A stretch of DNA of 64,000 bases from Litorimonas haliclonae (GTDB taxonomy: Bacteria > Pseudomonadota > Alphaproteobacteria > Caulobacterales > Maricaulaceae), in the NCBI RefSeq assembly GCF_965138505.1, contig NZ_CBCSCO010000003.1:1-64000 (forward strand), given 5' to 3'. The notes under the pieces are model-generated. The model was given only the letters and a program-made list of their open reading frames with translations, was not told the DNA's origin and made no database searches. Position 1 is the first letter of the stretch; each line of letters starts with the position of its first letter. Both the position numbers and the translations under genes were made by a program. Below are positions 8,302 to 17,109 of the stretch, one piece after another.

Positions 8302-9348
8302 TTAAGCGGCGACTTTGTCGTCTTCGGCTTGTGTCCACTCGCCTTTACTTGCCAATCCATTCATGTGCGCGCGGTGGTTAAACGCGTCTTGAGCAGCAGC
8401 GTAGTTTCCAGAGTCTCCCTTCCACGCAAAGAGTGCGGATTGTTGCAGAGCGCGCCCGAAGGAATAAGTGAGTTTCCATGGGAAACCGCCGATTTTATTC
8501 ATCATATCGAGATTGCGCGTCGCTTCTTCATTGTCCTGTCCCCCTGAGAGGAAGGCAATACCCGGAACGGCGGCTGGAACTGTGTCTTTCAGAACCTTAA
8601 TTGTGCGTTCGGCGATTTCTTCGCGAGACGGCTGATTCGCACATTTTTTGCCTGCAACGACCATATTTGGCTTGAGGATCGTGCCTTCAAGCGCGACGCC
8701 TTGCTCATAAAGTTCCGTAAAGAGAGAATTCAAGGTCTTCTCTGTGACTTCGTGGCACCGCTCTACTGAATGATATCCGCCCATGAGTATTTCAGGTTCA
8801 ACAATCGGGACGATATTGGCTTCCTGACAAAGCGCTGCGTAGCGGCCAAGTGCATGGGTGTTAGCTTTTATGCCGCCTCGGGTCGGCGTTGAGCCGACAT
8901 ATTGATCCGGATGAGAAATTTCGATGACCGCGCGCCATTTGGCGAAGCGGGCGCCTAATTCATAATATTCGGCTAAGCGCTCGCGCAATCCGTCTAGCCC
9001 TTGAGTGATAGTTTCGCCGGGGCGTCCCGCAAGAGGAGTCGTGCCTGCATCGACTTTAATACCCGGAATGGCGTCATGGGATTTGATAATATCGACAAGC
9101 TTCGTTCCGTCTTTGGCGCTCTGACGGATCGTTTCATCATATAAGATGACGCCCGAGATATGTTTCTTCATGGCGTGTTCCGTCCGGAACAACATTTCGC
9201 GCCAGTCGCGGCGGTTGTCTTCAATATTTTCTGTTTCAATCGAGGCGAAACGTTTGCCGATTGTGCCAGTGCTTTCATCGGCAGCTAAGATACCTTTGCC
9301 GGGTTCTACCATCGCGATGGCGACTTTATTCAGGGCTTCAAGATCCAT
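8302..9348 (-). CDS. fba: Fructose-bisphosphate aldolase, class I
   Basis: This 348-residue aldolase cleaves fructose 1,6-bisphosphate to two trioses. It is the Schiff-base (class I) type: LAADESTGTIGKR near the N-terminus and GTILKPNMV carrying the lysine region, with LSGGQ near the phosphate site. The start at 9348 follows GGAGAG and gives the standard N-terminus; the frame extends upstream only into the pgk tail. It is third in the gap-pgk-fba minus-strand operon, 14 bases after pgk. Many proteobacteria carry a class II enzyme here instead. Confidence 0.93.
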   Translation of the reverse strand: MDLEALNKVAIAMVEPGKGILAADESTGTIGKRFASIETENIEDNRRDWREMLFRTEHAMKKHISGVILYDETIRQSAKDGTKLVDIIKSHDAIPGIKVDAGTTPLAGRPGETITQGLDGLRERLAEYYELGARFAKWRAVIEISHPDQYVGSTPTRGGIKANTHALGRYAALCQEANIVPIVEPEILMGGYHSVERCHEVTEKTLNSLFTELYEQGVALEGTILKPNMVVAGKKCANQPSREEIAERTIKVLKDTVPAAVPGIAFLSGGQDNEEATRNLDMMNKIGGFPWKLTYSFGRALQQSALFAWKGDSGNYAAAQDAFNHRAHMNGLASKGEWTQAEDDKVAA

Positions 9349-9362
9349 TAGGGCTCTCCAGT

Positions 9363-10544
9363 TTATTTTCTCAAAATTTCGACGCCGGGGAGGGTCTTGC
9401 CCTCCATCCATTCTAGAAAGGCGCCCCCAGCTGTGCTGATAAAAGTAAAGTCGTCAGATACGCCTGCCTGGTTTAGAGCAGAGACGGTATCTCCGCCGCC
9501 AGCGACGGCGATAATCTTTCCAGCTTTACAAATCCTAGCTGCGTATTTCGCCGCTTCGACTGTTGATGTGTTGAACGGTGGAAGCTCGAAAGCGCCTAAG
9601 GGGCCGTTCCAAATCAAAGTTTCGCTGGCGTCCATGACGTCGATGATCGCATTGACGGTGTCCGGCCCCGCGTCGAGTATCATTTCATCAGCTTGGACGC
9701 TGCTTAAGTCACAAACTCGAGACTCGGTATGAGCTTTGAATTCTTTGGCGACGACTAAATCGACGGGTAAGAGAATTTCGCAATTTTGTTTTTTAGCATT
9801 AGAAAGGATTTCAAGTGCGGTTTCCTTGAGATCTTTCTCGCACAAAGAGGAACCGACATTATAACCTTGGGCATAAAGAAACGTATTGGCCATGCCGCCG
9901 CCGATCACAAGGGTATCCAGCCGGTTGACCAAGTTCTTTAGGAGGTCGATTTTTGTAGACACTTTTGCGCCGCCGACGATCGCCATAACCGGCGTTTTCG
10001 GGACGTCCAGGGCTTGGCTGATATGATCAAGCTCGCGCTCCATCGCGAGACCGGCAAAAGCCGGAAGAAATTCGGCAATGCCAGCAGAGGAGGCGTGGTC
10101 CCGATGCGCTGCGGAAAACGCGTCCATGATAAAGACATCACCCATTGCGGCCATGTCTTTGGCTAAGGCTACGTTCCCTTTGGTTTCGCCCGCGTGGAAC
10201 CGTGTGTTTTCCAGAAGAAGGACATCACCTTCTTCCAAATCTTTGGCTGTGTTAGGATTGATATCTTTTGCGAACCTAACTTTGGTGTCGAGTGCTTTAG
10301 ATAAGAGGGGGACGATGAACTCTAAAGAATTTTCTTGATCTGGCTCACCCTTAGGACGGCCGAAGTGACTTAGCAAAATTGTTTTGGCGCCCGCGTGTTG
10401 TAACTTTCGGATTGTCGGTAATGCTGACTGAAGTCGGGTGTCGTCGGTGACTTTGCCAGTCTCGTCGCGGGGAACATTGAAGTCCACGCGAACGAGCGCT
10501 GTACTGCCTTTGAGTTTTGCGTCTTCCAGTCTTTGGAAATCCAT
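9363..10544 (-). CDS. pgk: Phosphoglycerate kinase
   Basis: The 393-residue enzyme transfers phosphate from 1,3-bisphosphoglycerate to ADP. Recognisable motifs are RVDFNVP near residue 20, SHFGRPKG near 60, ENTRFHAGE near 110, and the nucleotide-binding VGGAKVSTK and GGGDTVSAL in the C-terminal half. The start codon shares a base with the gap stop codon (TAATG at 10546-10542 on the minus strand), so translation is coupled. It sits in the middle of the gap-pgk-fba operon. Confidence 0.96.
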   Translation of the reverse strand: MDFQRLEDAKLKGSTALVRVDFNVPRDETGKVTDDTRLQSALPTIRKLQHAGAKTILLSHFGRPKGEPDQENSLEFIVPLLSKALDTKVRFAKDINPNTAKDLEEGDVLLLENTRFHAGETKGNVALAKDMAAMGDVFIMDAFSAAHRDHASSAGIAEFLPAFAGLAMERELDHISQALDVPKTPVMAIVGGAKVSTKIDLLKNLVNRLDTLVIGGGMANTFLYAQGYNVGSSLCEKDLKETALEILSNAKKQNCEILLPVDLVVAKEFKAHTESRVCDLSSVQADEMILDAGPDTVNAIIDVMDASETLIWNGPLGAFELPPFNTSTVEAAKYAARICKAGKIIAVAGGGDTVSALNQAGVSDDFTFISTAGGAFLEWMEGKTLPGVEILRK

Positions 10545-11563
10545 TAAGCGGTCTCTTTCTGTTGATTGCCCATAATCCGGGCGACGTCGATCATCCGGTT
10601 GGCAAATCCCCATTCATTATCATACCAAGCAATGACTTTGACCAGGTCGCCATCCAGAACTTTCGTCAGGAGTGAGGCGAATGTTGCAGAATTTGGGTCG
10701 TGGTTCAAATCAGAACTGACAAGCGGGTTCTCTGAATAGCAAATCACGCCTTTCATAGCACCGTTAGCCGCGGTGCGCATGATTTCGTTCAAGTCTTCAG
10801 CTGACGTGTGCATCTCAGGTTGGAACGCGAGGTCGACCATAGAAACATTTGCTGTCGGAACGCGGACGGCAGAGCCAGACAATTTTCCGGACAATTCAGG
10901 AATAACTAAGCCAACGGCTTTGGCGGCCCCCGTGCTGGTTGGTATCATGTTCAGTCCGGCAGCGCGGGCGCGGTACAAGTCCTTGTGGGAGTTATCGAGA
11001 ATACGTTGATCCTGGGTGTAGGAATGAACGGTGGTCATGAAGCCCCGACGAATGCCGACAGAATCCATTAGCACCTTCGCGATGGGCGCGAGGCAATTCG
11101 TGGTACAAGAGGCGCAAGACACAACGGTGTCCTCAGCGCCTAAATCTCCATGATTCACACCGTAAACAATGGTCTTGTCGACGCCGCTGCCGGGGGCAGA
11201 GATCAGAACTGTTTTAGCGCCTGCTTCAAAATGAGGCTGAACCGATTCCTTAGAGCGGAAAATACCAGTACATTCCATCACGACATCAACATCCAGAGCG
11301 CCCCAATTGATCTCGGCCGGGTCTCTGAAATGGGTCATGCGGATACGGCCGCGGCCATAATCCATCCAATCTTCACCTGTTTCAACTTCGGCGCCGAAAC
11401 GGCCATGGACACTGTCATAACGTAACAGATGCGAAGAGGTCTCCAGGCTGCCAGGAGAGTTTATGGCTACGAGTTCAATATCATCAATGGAATATTCTTC
11501 CAAAGCTCTGGCTACGAGGCGGCCAATGCGGCCAAAGCCATTTATTCCGATACGGGTCGTCAT
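10544..11563 (-). CDS. gap: Glyceraldehyde-3-phosphate dehydrogenase with NADP-type pocket
   Basis: The 339-residue enzyme oxidises glyceraldehyde 3-phosphate to 1,3-bisphosphoglycerate. The active site is intact: SCASCTTN with C153, and H180 in TTVHSYT. The cofactor pocket is unusual. The NDL motif of NAD enzymes is replaced by N35-S36-P37-G38, and the Leu-Pro pair before HKD is N191-S192. Loss of the Asp and presence of Gly and Ser at these positions are seen in NADP-accepting GapB and chloroplast/cyanobacterial enzymes, so dual or NADP use is likely (inference). It is the first gene of gap-pgk-fba, divergent from DUF4164-zapA. Erythrose-4-phosphate dehydrogenase is less likely given the glycolytic operon. 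Confidence 0.92.
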   Translation of the reverse strand: MTTRIGINGFGRIGRLVARALEEYSIDDIELVAINSPGSLETSSHLLRYDSVHGRFGAEVETGEDWMDYGRGRIRMTHFRDPAEINWGALDVDVVMECTGIFRSKESVQPHFEAGAKTVLISAPGSGVDKTIVYGVNHGDLGAEDTVVSCASCTTNCLAPIAKVLMDSVGIRRGFMTTVHSYTQDQRILDNSHKDLYRARAAGLNMIPTSTGAAKAVGLVIPELSGKLSGSAVRVPTANVSMVDLAFQPEMHTSAEDLNEIMRTAANGAMKGVICYSENPLVSSDLNHDPNSATFASLLTKVLDGDLVKVIAWYDNEWGFANRMIDVARIMGNQQKETA

Positions 11564-11715
11564 GTCAGCGGCGCTCCTTCATCTATTAAGTCTGTCGCTG
11601 GTTGGAAAGCGCCCCGCTTCTGATAAGATGGGACTGTGAAGTCAATAATTTATCCTTGTTGAACAGCTATTCTTGCGCCATTCTGGTGTAAATTTTTGTG
11701 AAGCCGAGAAATTGT

Positions 11716-12030
11716 ATGAATGACAGCGCTGACATTAAATCCGCCGCCCAATCGCTGCAATCTGCCCTGAAAAAGCTAGAGGGGGCAATCGACCCGTTTT
11801 TGAGCCGCTATTCGCAGCTCAAGGACGATTCGAGCGAATCGGAGAGCTTTTCCCAAGACCGGGCGAGATTGGCATCAGAGCTGGATGATGTGAAATCCGA
11901 GAAAGAGGATTTGGAAAAAAAGATAGCGGCGCGTGAAAAGGAATTTGCGGCTGTGGCCAAGGACTCGACGCAAGAAATCAACAGTGTCATTAAAACGGTT
12001 CAGGTCGCTTTAGAGGGATTGCCATCATGA
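11716..12030 (+). CDS. DUF4164-like coiled-coil protein
   Basis: The 104-residue product is almost wholly charged and helical, with a coiled-coil run over residues about 35-90 (heptads rich in Glu, Lys, Ser and Leu). It resembles the DUF4164 family encoded just before zapA in many alphaproteobacteria. The ATG at 11716 follows GAGAAA; GTG 11698 is an alternative. The stop overlaps the zapA start (ATGA at 12027-12030), suggesting a shared role at the division site, but no function is established. Confidence 0.75.
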   Translation: MNDSADIKSAAQSLQSALKKLEGAIDPFLSRYSQLKDDSSESESFSQDRARLASELDDVKSEKEDLEKKIAAREKEFAAVAKDSTQEINSVIKTVQVALEGLPS

Positions 12031-12401
12031 CAGGTCGCGTCAGCATCAATATCAATGGCCGTAAATATGGCCTGGGCTGCGAAGAAGGTGAACAAGAACG
12101 TTTGGTGCGCCTTGGACAAAAACTGGATGACCGCGTGAATGCCATGGCCAATCAGTTCGGCCAGATTGGCGACTTGCGCCTTCTCGTTATGGCGGGAATT
12201 ACTCTGCTTGACGAGATTGAAGATGTTGGCACTTCCGTCGAAGACCGGGTCGAAACGCGAATTGGCGAGATAAAGAAAGAGCATACTCAGGCTATACAAG
12301 CGGTTGAACAAACTGAAGCCCAGGCTGCGTCCAGCCTTCGCGACGCCGCTCTCCGCATCGAACGCCTTGCTGAAAAGATTGCGTCAACGACCTCGCAATA
12401 G
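12027..12401 (+). CDS. zapA: Cell division protein ZapA
   Basis: ZapA binds FtsZ and bundles its filaments at the division ring. The 124-residue product begins with the small N-terminal fold (VSININGRKYGLGCEEGEQE), followed by a conserved LRLLVMAGITLLDEI helix and a long C-terminal coiled coil that forms the tetramer. It overlaps the DUF4164 gene by four bases and is followed directly by the 6S RNA gene, the usual arrangement in proteobacteria. Confidence 0.92.
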   Translation: MTGRVSININGRKYGLGCEEGEQERLVRLGQKLDDRVNAMANQFGQIGDLRLLVMAGITLLDEIEDVGTSVEDRVETRIGEIKKEHTQAIQAVEQTEAQAASSLRDAALRIERLAEKIASTTSQ

Positions 12402-12433
12402 CCGCATTTACCCTCTTGTTATTTTAGAGTTAT

Positions 12434-12608
12434 GGCCCCACATTATAGTGGACGGTCACTGCTGGTTTCGTGAGGGGCACTAATCCACCGGACCTTAACT
12501 TATCCTTCGGGAGTTGGCTCTGGTCAGATCGTGGTCTGATTAATTCCGACGCCCACTTGAACTTCTGGTTCACGAGGATTCTTAAGCCGCCACGGACTAA
12601 GTGGGGCC
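12434..12608 (+). ncRNA. ssrS: 6S RNA
   Basis: This about 175-base segment lies 33 bases after zapA, where 6S RNA genes sit in proteobacteria. It folds end to end: GGCCCCAC 12434-12441 pairs with GTGGGGCC 12601-12608, and GTGG-A-CGG 12448-12455 pairs with CCGCCAC 12587-12593. A shorter arm (TCAC and GTGA near 12456-12473) and a long central hairpin fill the inside, matching the rod with central bubble that mimics an open promoter for RNA polymerase. The sequence has no good reading frame. The exact ends are estimated, and identification rests on position and structure, not on an alignment. The 5-formyltetrahydrofolate ligase gene that often follows is absent. Confidence 0.8.
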
Positions 12609-12856
12609 GTCACGTCTTCTTTTCTCATTTCCATAGTCTCCTTTCTTCTTTCGCTATCTCTTTGATTTTAAGTCCAATGTTCAAATCAACGAGTCTGAAT
12701 ATAGCGCTAAAATTGAAAGTGAGGATGGGTCTCTCATTTATTTTGTAAGGGATTGAAAGGATGTGTGTTTTTAAATGAAAAACGAGGGTCAATATTAGCA
12801 CGTTGGCTTATTTGCCACGCGCGCAAGAATGAAATGCGCGTAGCGTCCAATTTCAG
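12609..12856. other. Intergenic stretch with no recognised feature
   Basis: Between the 6S RNA and the end of the MHYT kinase gene I see only AT-rich, pyrimidine-rich sequence with no convincing gene, tRNA, repeat or strong terminator. A pyrimidine run after the last 6S stem (TCTTCTTTTCTC, 12615-12626) may help end transcription. Confidence 0.4.
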
Positions 12857-14803
12857 CTAGCTGGCCAGTCTGCCGGCTTGTTCTTGTCCAAACTCCCCAG
12901 CTGGATTGCCTGAATCATTTACTGCTGAGTCAGGAAGGGGGGGTGCTTGGGTCAGGGTGGTTTTTCCCGGCAGTTTAAACCAGAATACAGAACCTTTGCC
13001 GAGCATGCTTTTGACGCCCAGGCTTCCGCCCATCAAAGTTACCAAATCTTTTGAAATGGATAAGCCGAGCCCCGTTCCGCCGTGTTTTCTGGTAATAGAG
13101 CCATCGGCCTGTGTGAAAGGTTTGAAAATCTCATTCTGCTTTTCCTCGGAAATGCCAGGGCCAGAATCGATGACATAGAACTCTAGCCCGCCCTGCGGCA
13201 CAGCTTTCAAAAGTAATTTTACAACGCCGCTTTCCGTAAACTTCAAAGCGTTGCCCAAGAAGTTTATCAAAACCTGGCGTATTCTTAGTTCATCGCCTTC
13301 ATATGTGTTTGCAAGCTCACCCCTGATTTCATGGGTTAGGGTAAGGTTCTTTTGCAGAGCAATTCCTGACACACTGGCAAGGGCATCTGTTACTAAGGCC
13401 TCGGGGTCATAGACCGTGTTATGAATTTCTAGGAGTCCGGACTCTATTCGAGAGATATCTAGAATATCGCTAATGATTGAGAGAAGGGAGTTTCCTGACG
13501 CAAGCAAAATATCTACGAGTTGTTTCTGTTTTTCATCAAGATTGGTGTTTTCAAGGATTTGGGCCATACCAAGAACCCCGTTCATAGGCGTTCTGAGTTC
13601 ATGACTCATGGTGGCAAGAAATTCCGACTTCAATTTATTTGCGCGGTCTGCATCCCCTAAAGCGGCAGTGAGTTTTTTTCGTTCAATCTTGTTCGGCGTT
13701 ATGTCTTGATAAGCTCCGATTAGTTTCGTCGCGACGCCGTTTGCCATAATGGGTTCACAAACTACCCGCATCCATACTTCTTGATCGTCATCGGATTGGT
13801 AGAGCCACTCTCGGTCAAAGCCTATCCCTGTATGGGAAGCGAGGTCGACACATGTTAAGAATTCTTCCTGGCCATTGCCTTCAAAATAGGAGGCAGCCCG
13901 TTCCAAGGTGATTTCGTCTGAAAACTTTAGACCATGAATTTCTAAAAGCTGTGTACTCCATGAGGGTGTTTGGGTTTTAACATCAAAACTCCAAGTCCCC
14001 ATTTTTACCAGATTTGCGATACTCCCGAGAAGCATCTCCGCCTCTATATTGCGTTTTTCATCTTCACCCCGTTTTCGCCAAATCCAGGAATCCATAACAG
14101 AAACTATTATGCCAATTTGCAACAGGACAATCGCCATGGCGCCAATCAAGGCCCCCAAAACTATCGGAGAAATGCCGCCTTTCAGAGTGTCGGCCTCGTT
14201 AAGAGGTAAGAGCGTCAGGGCGCTCATTCCAAAGAAATGATCCGCACAAATCGCTAGTGTGAAAAGACCTGAAAAAGCAAATTGCGCTTTATGACCGTTC
14301 AGTTTTCTGTGAGCCTCTATGGCGGCGATCGTGAATAGAACTCCCAAGGTCACAGATATTGCGACATAGGTGTAGTCCCAGATCATAAAGCCTGAAGGCA
14401 AAAGTCCGTACATGCCGGTGTAGTGCATGGCTGAAATTCCAAGGCCTAATAACGCGGCCCCGGAAATCCGAGCCAGGCGATGACGGGTCAGCACCATTAA
14501 GGCGAAAGCCGGGATTCCTATGGCCGTAATGACCAGTAGCGAGATAATTGTTTGGGCGAGATCATAGCTGAACCCGACACTTGGCTCATAGGCCAACATG
14601 GCAACAAAATGTGTTGCCCAAATACCGAAACCTACAATTATTGAAAGTAGGATTATCCACGGCAAACGGGCGAGCCCTGCACGGCTTTCGGCTCGGACCA
14701 GTTTTATGCTGGCTGCATAAGCAGAAATTAAGCAGATGAGGGCAGCAATAATAACCAAACGCCAATCATGCTCATGCCTTAGGCATTCATATAAACGTAT
14801 CAT
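12857..14803 (-). CDS. MHYT-sensor histidine kinase with PAS domain
   Basis: This 648-residue membrane kinase has seven membrane segments over residues about 15-240 with the MHYT sensor repeats (THFVAML, MHYTGM, DHFFGM), thought to bind a metal and sense a diatomic gas or redox state. A PAS/PAC domain follows (about 255-375), then HisKA with MSHELRTPMNG carrying the phospho-acceptor histidine, and a HATPase domain with DSGPGI and GTGLGL. There is no receiver domain and no response regulator next door, so the partner is unknown. A TTAA-N7-TTAA site lies about 60 bases before the start codon. Confidence 0.88.
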   Translation of the reverse strand: MIRLYECLRHEHDWRLVIIAALICLISAYAASIKLVRAESRAGLARLPWIILLSIIVGFGIWATHFVAMLAYEPSVGFSYDLAQTIISLLVITAIGIPAFALMVLTRHRLARISGAALLGLGISAMHYTGMYGLLPSGFMIWDYTYVAISVTLGVLFTIAAIEAHRKLNGHKAQFAFSGLFTLAICADHFFGMSALTLLPLNEADTLKGGISPIVLGALIGAMAIVLLQIGIIVSVMDSWIWRKRGEDEKRNIEAEMLLGSIANLVKMGTWSFDVKTQTPSWSTQLLEIHGLKFSDEITLERAASYFEGNGQEEFLTCVDLASHTGIGFDREWLYQSDDDQEVWMRVVCEPIMANGVATKLIGAYQDITPNKIERKKLTAALGDADRANKLKSEFLATMSHELRTPMNGVLGMAQILENTNLDEKQKQLVDILLASGNSLLSIISDILDISRIESGLLEIHNTVYDPEALVTDALASVSGIALQKNLTLTHEIRGELANTYEGDELRIRQVLINFLGNALKFTESGVVKLLLKAVPQGGLEFYVIDSGPGISEEKQNEIFKPFTQADGSITRKHGGTGLGLSISKDLVTLMGGSLGVKSMLGKGSVFWFKLPGKTTLTQAPPLPDSAVNDSGNPAGEFGQEQAGRLAS

Positions 14804-14864
14804 ATATACTCTTAAGACTGATGGAATTTGGGGTCGATGAGCGAGCTAACTATGAATGTTACGC

Positions 14865-14879
14865 TTAAAATTGACTTAA
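14865..14879 (-). promoter_or_regulatory. CtrA-like site upstream of MHYT kinase
   Basis: TTAA 14865-14868, seven bases, TTAA 14876-14879. This fits the CtrA half-site spacing, about 60 bases upstream of the kinase start at 14803. The surrounding DNA is AT-rich, so a chance match is possible. Confidence 0.35.
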
Positions 14880-14953
14880 TTTTGGCAAACTACACGTTAG
14901 GGTAGAGGCGCTCTCCCTCATAGAGAACGCGTGTCTTTTTTCGGGAGTAGCCC

Positions 14954-17044
14954 TTAGCGCTGACTAACCTTCGGCGCATCCGCAAAAGGTTTGATTCCGA
15001 AGGCCGGGTAAATGTCGCTCGGGAAATAAACGACGCCATCTTTCACCACCATGGATATCTCTTTTATCGCTTTGAGGTTTTCTGTCGGATCGCCGGGGAC
15101 CAAGAAGAAATCCGCTAGTTTGCCCGGCTCGATGGAGCCGAGTTCTTCGCCTTGTCCGACATAGTCGGCCATGCCCTGAGTGCCCCAAGCGAGGACTTCA
15201 GGGGCGCTCATACCAACATTCTGATAAAGCTCTAATTCGCGGTGGTGGAAGAATGATCCGCCTAAATCCGTACCTGGCACGAGCTGGATGCCGGCGTCGT
15301 GCATTCTTTCGACGATTTTGAGAAGTTTATCATAGGCCACCTTGTAGGCTTCGTCGTCTTCATCTGTTGCGATATCGAGAAAGGCAGTCTTGCTTTGGCG
15401 TTGTTCGCTGACCGGCATGTTGTCTACGAAATCTGCCATAGCCGGATTTTCTTCTCCGTTACGGCCATTAAAGAACAGCTCAAAAATTGTCAGGGTCGGG
15501 TCGATGGCGACATTGTTCTCGACCATGGCTTGAATGGTTTCGTCTATTTTCGGATCGTCCAGATCCAGATCTTGCAAGCGCTTCATAGCGGTCACTCGCA
15601 AAAGGGTTCTGGGATCCTCGTCTTCTTCCAGGACCCAGCCTAGAACGACTTGGTTAATGTGTGTCAGCTCATCATAACCCGCCGCAATCATTTCGTTGGC
15701 GGTTGAAAAGGCCGGGACGTGGCCGGAGACGCGAAGTCCTTGTCTCTCGGCTTCCTCGACCATGGCGGGGACCCATTCGCCCTTCATGGAATTATAGATT
15801 TTGATCTGAAAGAAATCTCCATTGCCGTAAGTTTTGACCGCGTCGACGGCTTCTTGCTCCGTCGAAACAATTTTTCCGGAATTGGAGCTAAACGGGCTTT
15901 TGCCTTCGATAAACCCGCTTCGAATGATGCGTGGGCCGGCGAGGCGGCCGGATTTAATCTTGTTGTTGAGCTCGCCCAGAACCTCGTCATCATTGCCCAT
16001 GTCGCGTACGGTGGTAATGCCGGCGGCAACGTTCAGGAGTGCGTTATTCTGGCCCAAGTGACCGTGCATTTCGTAAAGGCCTGCGACTAGGGTCCCGCCG
16101 GCCCCGTCGATAACAGTTTCGTCGTCTGCCTGCATGTCAGCGGCATCAATGGATTGAATCTCATTGCCTTCAAAGACCACGGAGACAGGGTCGGTTAGAG
16201 ACAGAGCCTCCGGATCGAAAACCCGAACATTTGTAATCCGTACAGGACCGTCAAATTTTTGGGCGGCGTCTTTTTGAATGTCTTCGAATCGGCGAGCGGA
16301 ATATTCAGTTGCCCGCTCGCGGAGCATGGCTTCATGAGTTTCGTACCCGGTTCTCAAAAGTGCGGTTTCGGGCGTAATCATTCCGACAAATTCATCGTTG
16401 GAATTCACGACGAAATAAGATGGATTCATTCCAATTCCAGAGAGGGCATAAGACGTAACAGTTTCCGGTTCTGCCGAATCTGAAAGAGGGAAGTCTTCCA
16501 GTTTGTTGAGGCTTAATTCACCTCCCGGAAGGACAGGCATCGTCTTGTCAGCGTCTGCTAATAGGACGCGTGCATATAGCCATAGTGCATAAGGGCTAGG
16601 GTTTTGGGCCGCGTAAAGCGGCGAGCCGTCTGCGCCTTGCGAGATTGTGCCTGTGGTATCGGTCCAATTTGCATTGGTTCCGTCAAAATCAAATGTCTCG
16701 TCGACCTTACTGCCAAATGTTGTCGCGCCCCCGATTGTCCATTTGTCCGGAATGCCATCTTCGCCGATAACGATCTCTTCTTCAAGGGTCGGCCCCCGTC
16801 CATTATTGCGGTATTCAAAATCAATCGTCGTTGTGCCGCCTGCGTGGCTGACGTCCATCCCGCCGACATCAACGCCGGAAATCAGCATTCTATATTCTTC
16901 TGTCCCTTCAAGGGCCGGTAAGGCAGTGGACTGAGTCTCTGTCGTCTCGACCTGGGCAGTTTCCTGCTCGGTCTGGTTGGGACTGCAAGCGGCGGCCGTC
17001 AGGGCGAGCAGCGATGTAGCGATGGTGAGATGACGTAGTTTCAT
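14954..17044 (-). CDS. Lipoprotein amidohydrolase
   Basis: The 696-residue product has a lipoprotein signal peptide with the lipobox LTAAAC, so it is probably anchored in the envelope after the Cys near residue 20. Residues about 30-260 form an N-terminal domain I do not recognise. The C-terminal two-thirds is an amidohydrolase: the HxH motif is in YEMHGHLG, a lysine in FFQIKIYNS fits the metal bridge, and SGHVPAF, LTHINQ and PGTDLGG supply further ligands. It ends with the usual GSIEPGKLADF and a strand. Related enzymes are often called Xaa-Pro dipeptidase-like or imidazolonepropionase-like; the substrate is unknown, and a peptide or cyclic amide is likely. Confidence 0.85.
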   Translation of the reverse strand: MKLRHLTIATSLLALTAAACSPNQTEQETAQVETTETQSTALPALEGTEEYRMLISGVDVGGMDVSHAGGTTTIDFEYRNNGRGPTLEEEIVIGEDGIPDKWTIGGATTFGSKVDETFDFDGTNANWTDTTGTISQGADGSPLYAAQNPSPYALWLYARVLLADADKTMPVLPGGELSLNKLEDFPLSDSAEPETVTSYALSGIGMNPSYFVVNSNDEFVGMITPETALLRTGYETHEAMLRERATEYSARRFEDIQKDAAQKFDGPVRITNVRVFDPEALSLTDPVSVVFEGNEIQSIDAADMQADDETVIDGAGGTLVAGLYEMHGHLGQNNALLNVAAGITTVRDMGNDDEVLGELNNKIKSGRLAGPRIIRSGFIEGKSPFSSNSGKIVSTEQEAVDAVKTYGNGDFFQIKIYNSMKGEWVPAMVEEAERQGLRVSGHVPAFSTANEMIAAGYDELTHINQVVLGWVLEEDEDPRTLLRVTAMKRLQDLDLDDPKIDETIQAMVENNVAIDPTLTIFELFFNGRNGEENPAMADFVDNMPVSEQRQSKTAFLDIATDEDDEAYKVAYDKLLKIVERMHDAGIQLVPGTDLGGSFFHHRELELYQNVGMSAPEVLAWGTQGMADYVGQGEELGSIEPGKLADFFLVPGDPTENLKAIKEISMVVKDGVVYFPSDIYPAFGIKPFADAPKVSQR

Positions 17045-17109
17045 AAGAGGCTCCTTCGCAACTGAAGTAGCGTAGGAAAGGGCGGCGCGACAAGCTTTAA
17101 TCGTTGAAC

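Noticed and set aside
12609..12856. Expected 5-formyltetrahydrofolate cyclo-ligase gene after 6S RNA
   Set aside because: No such frame exists in the stretch before the MHYT kinase.
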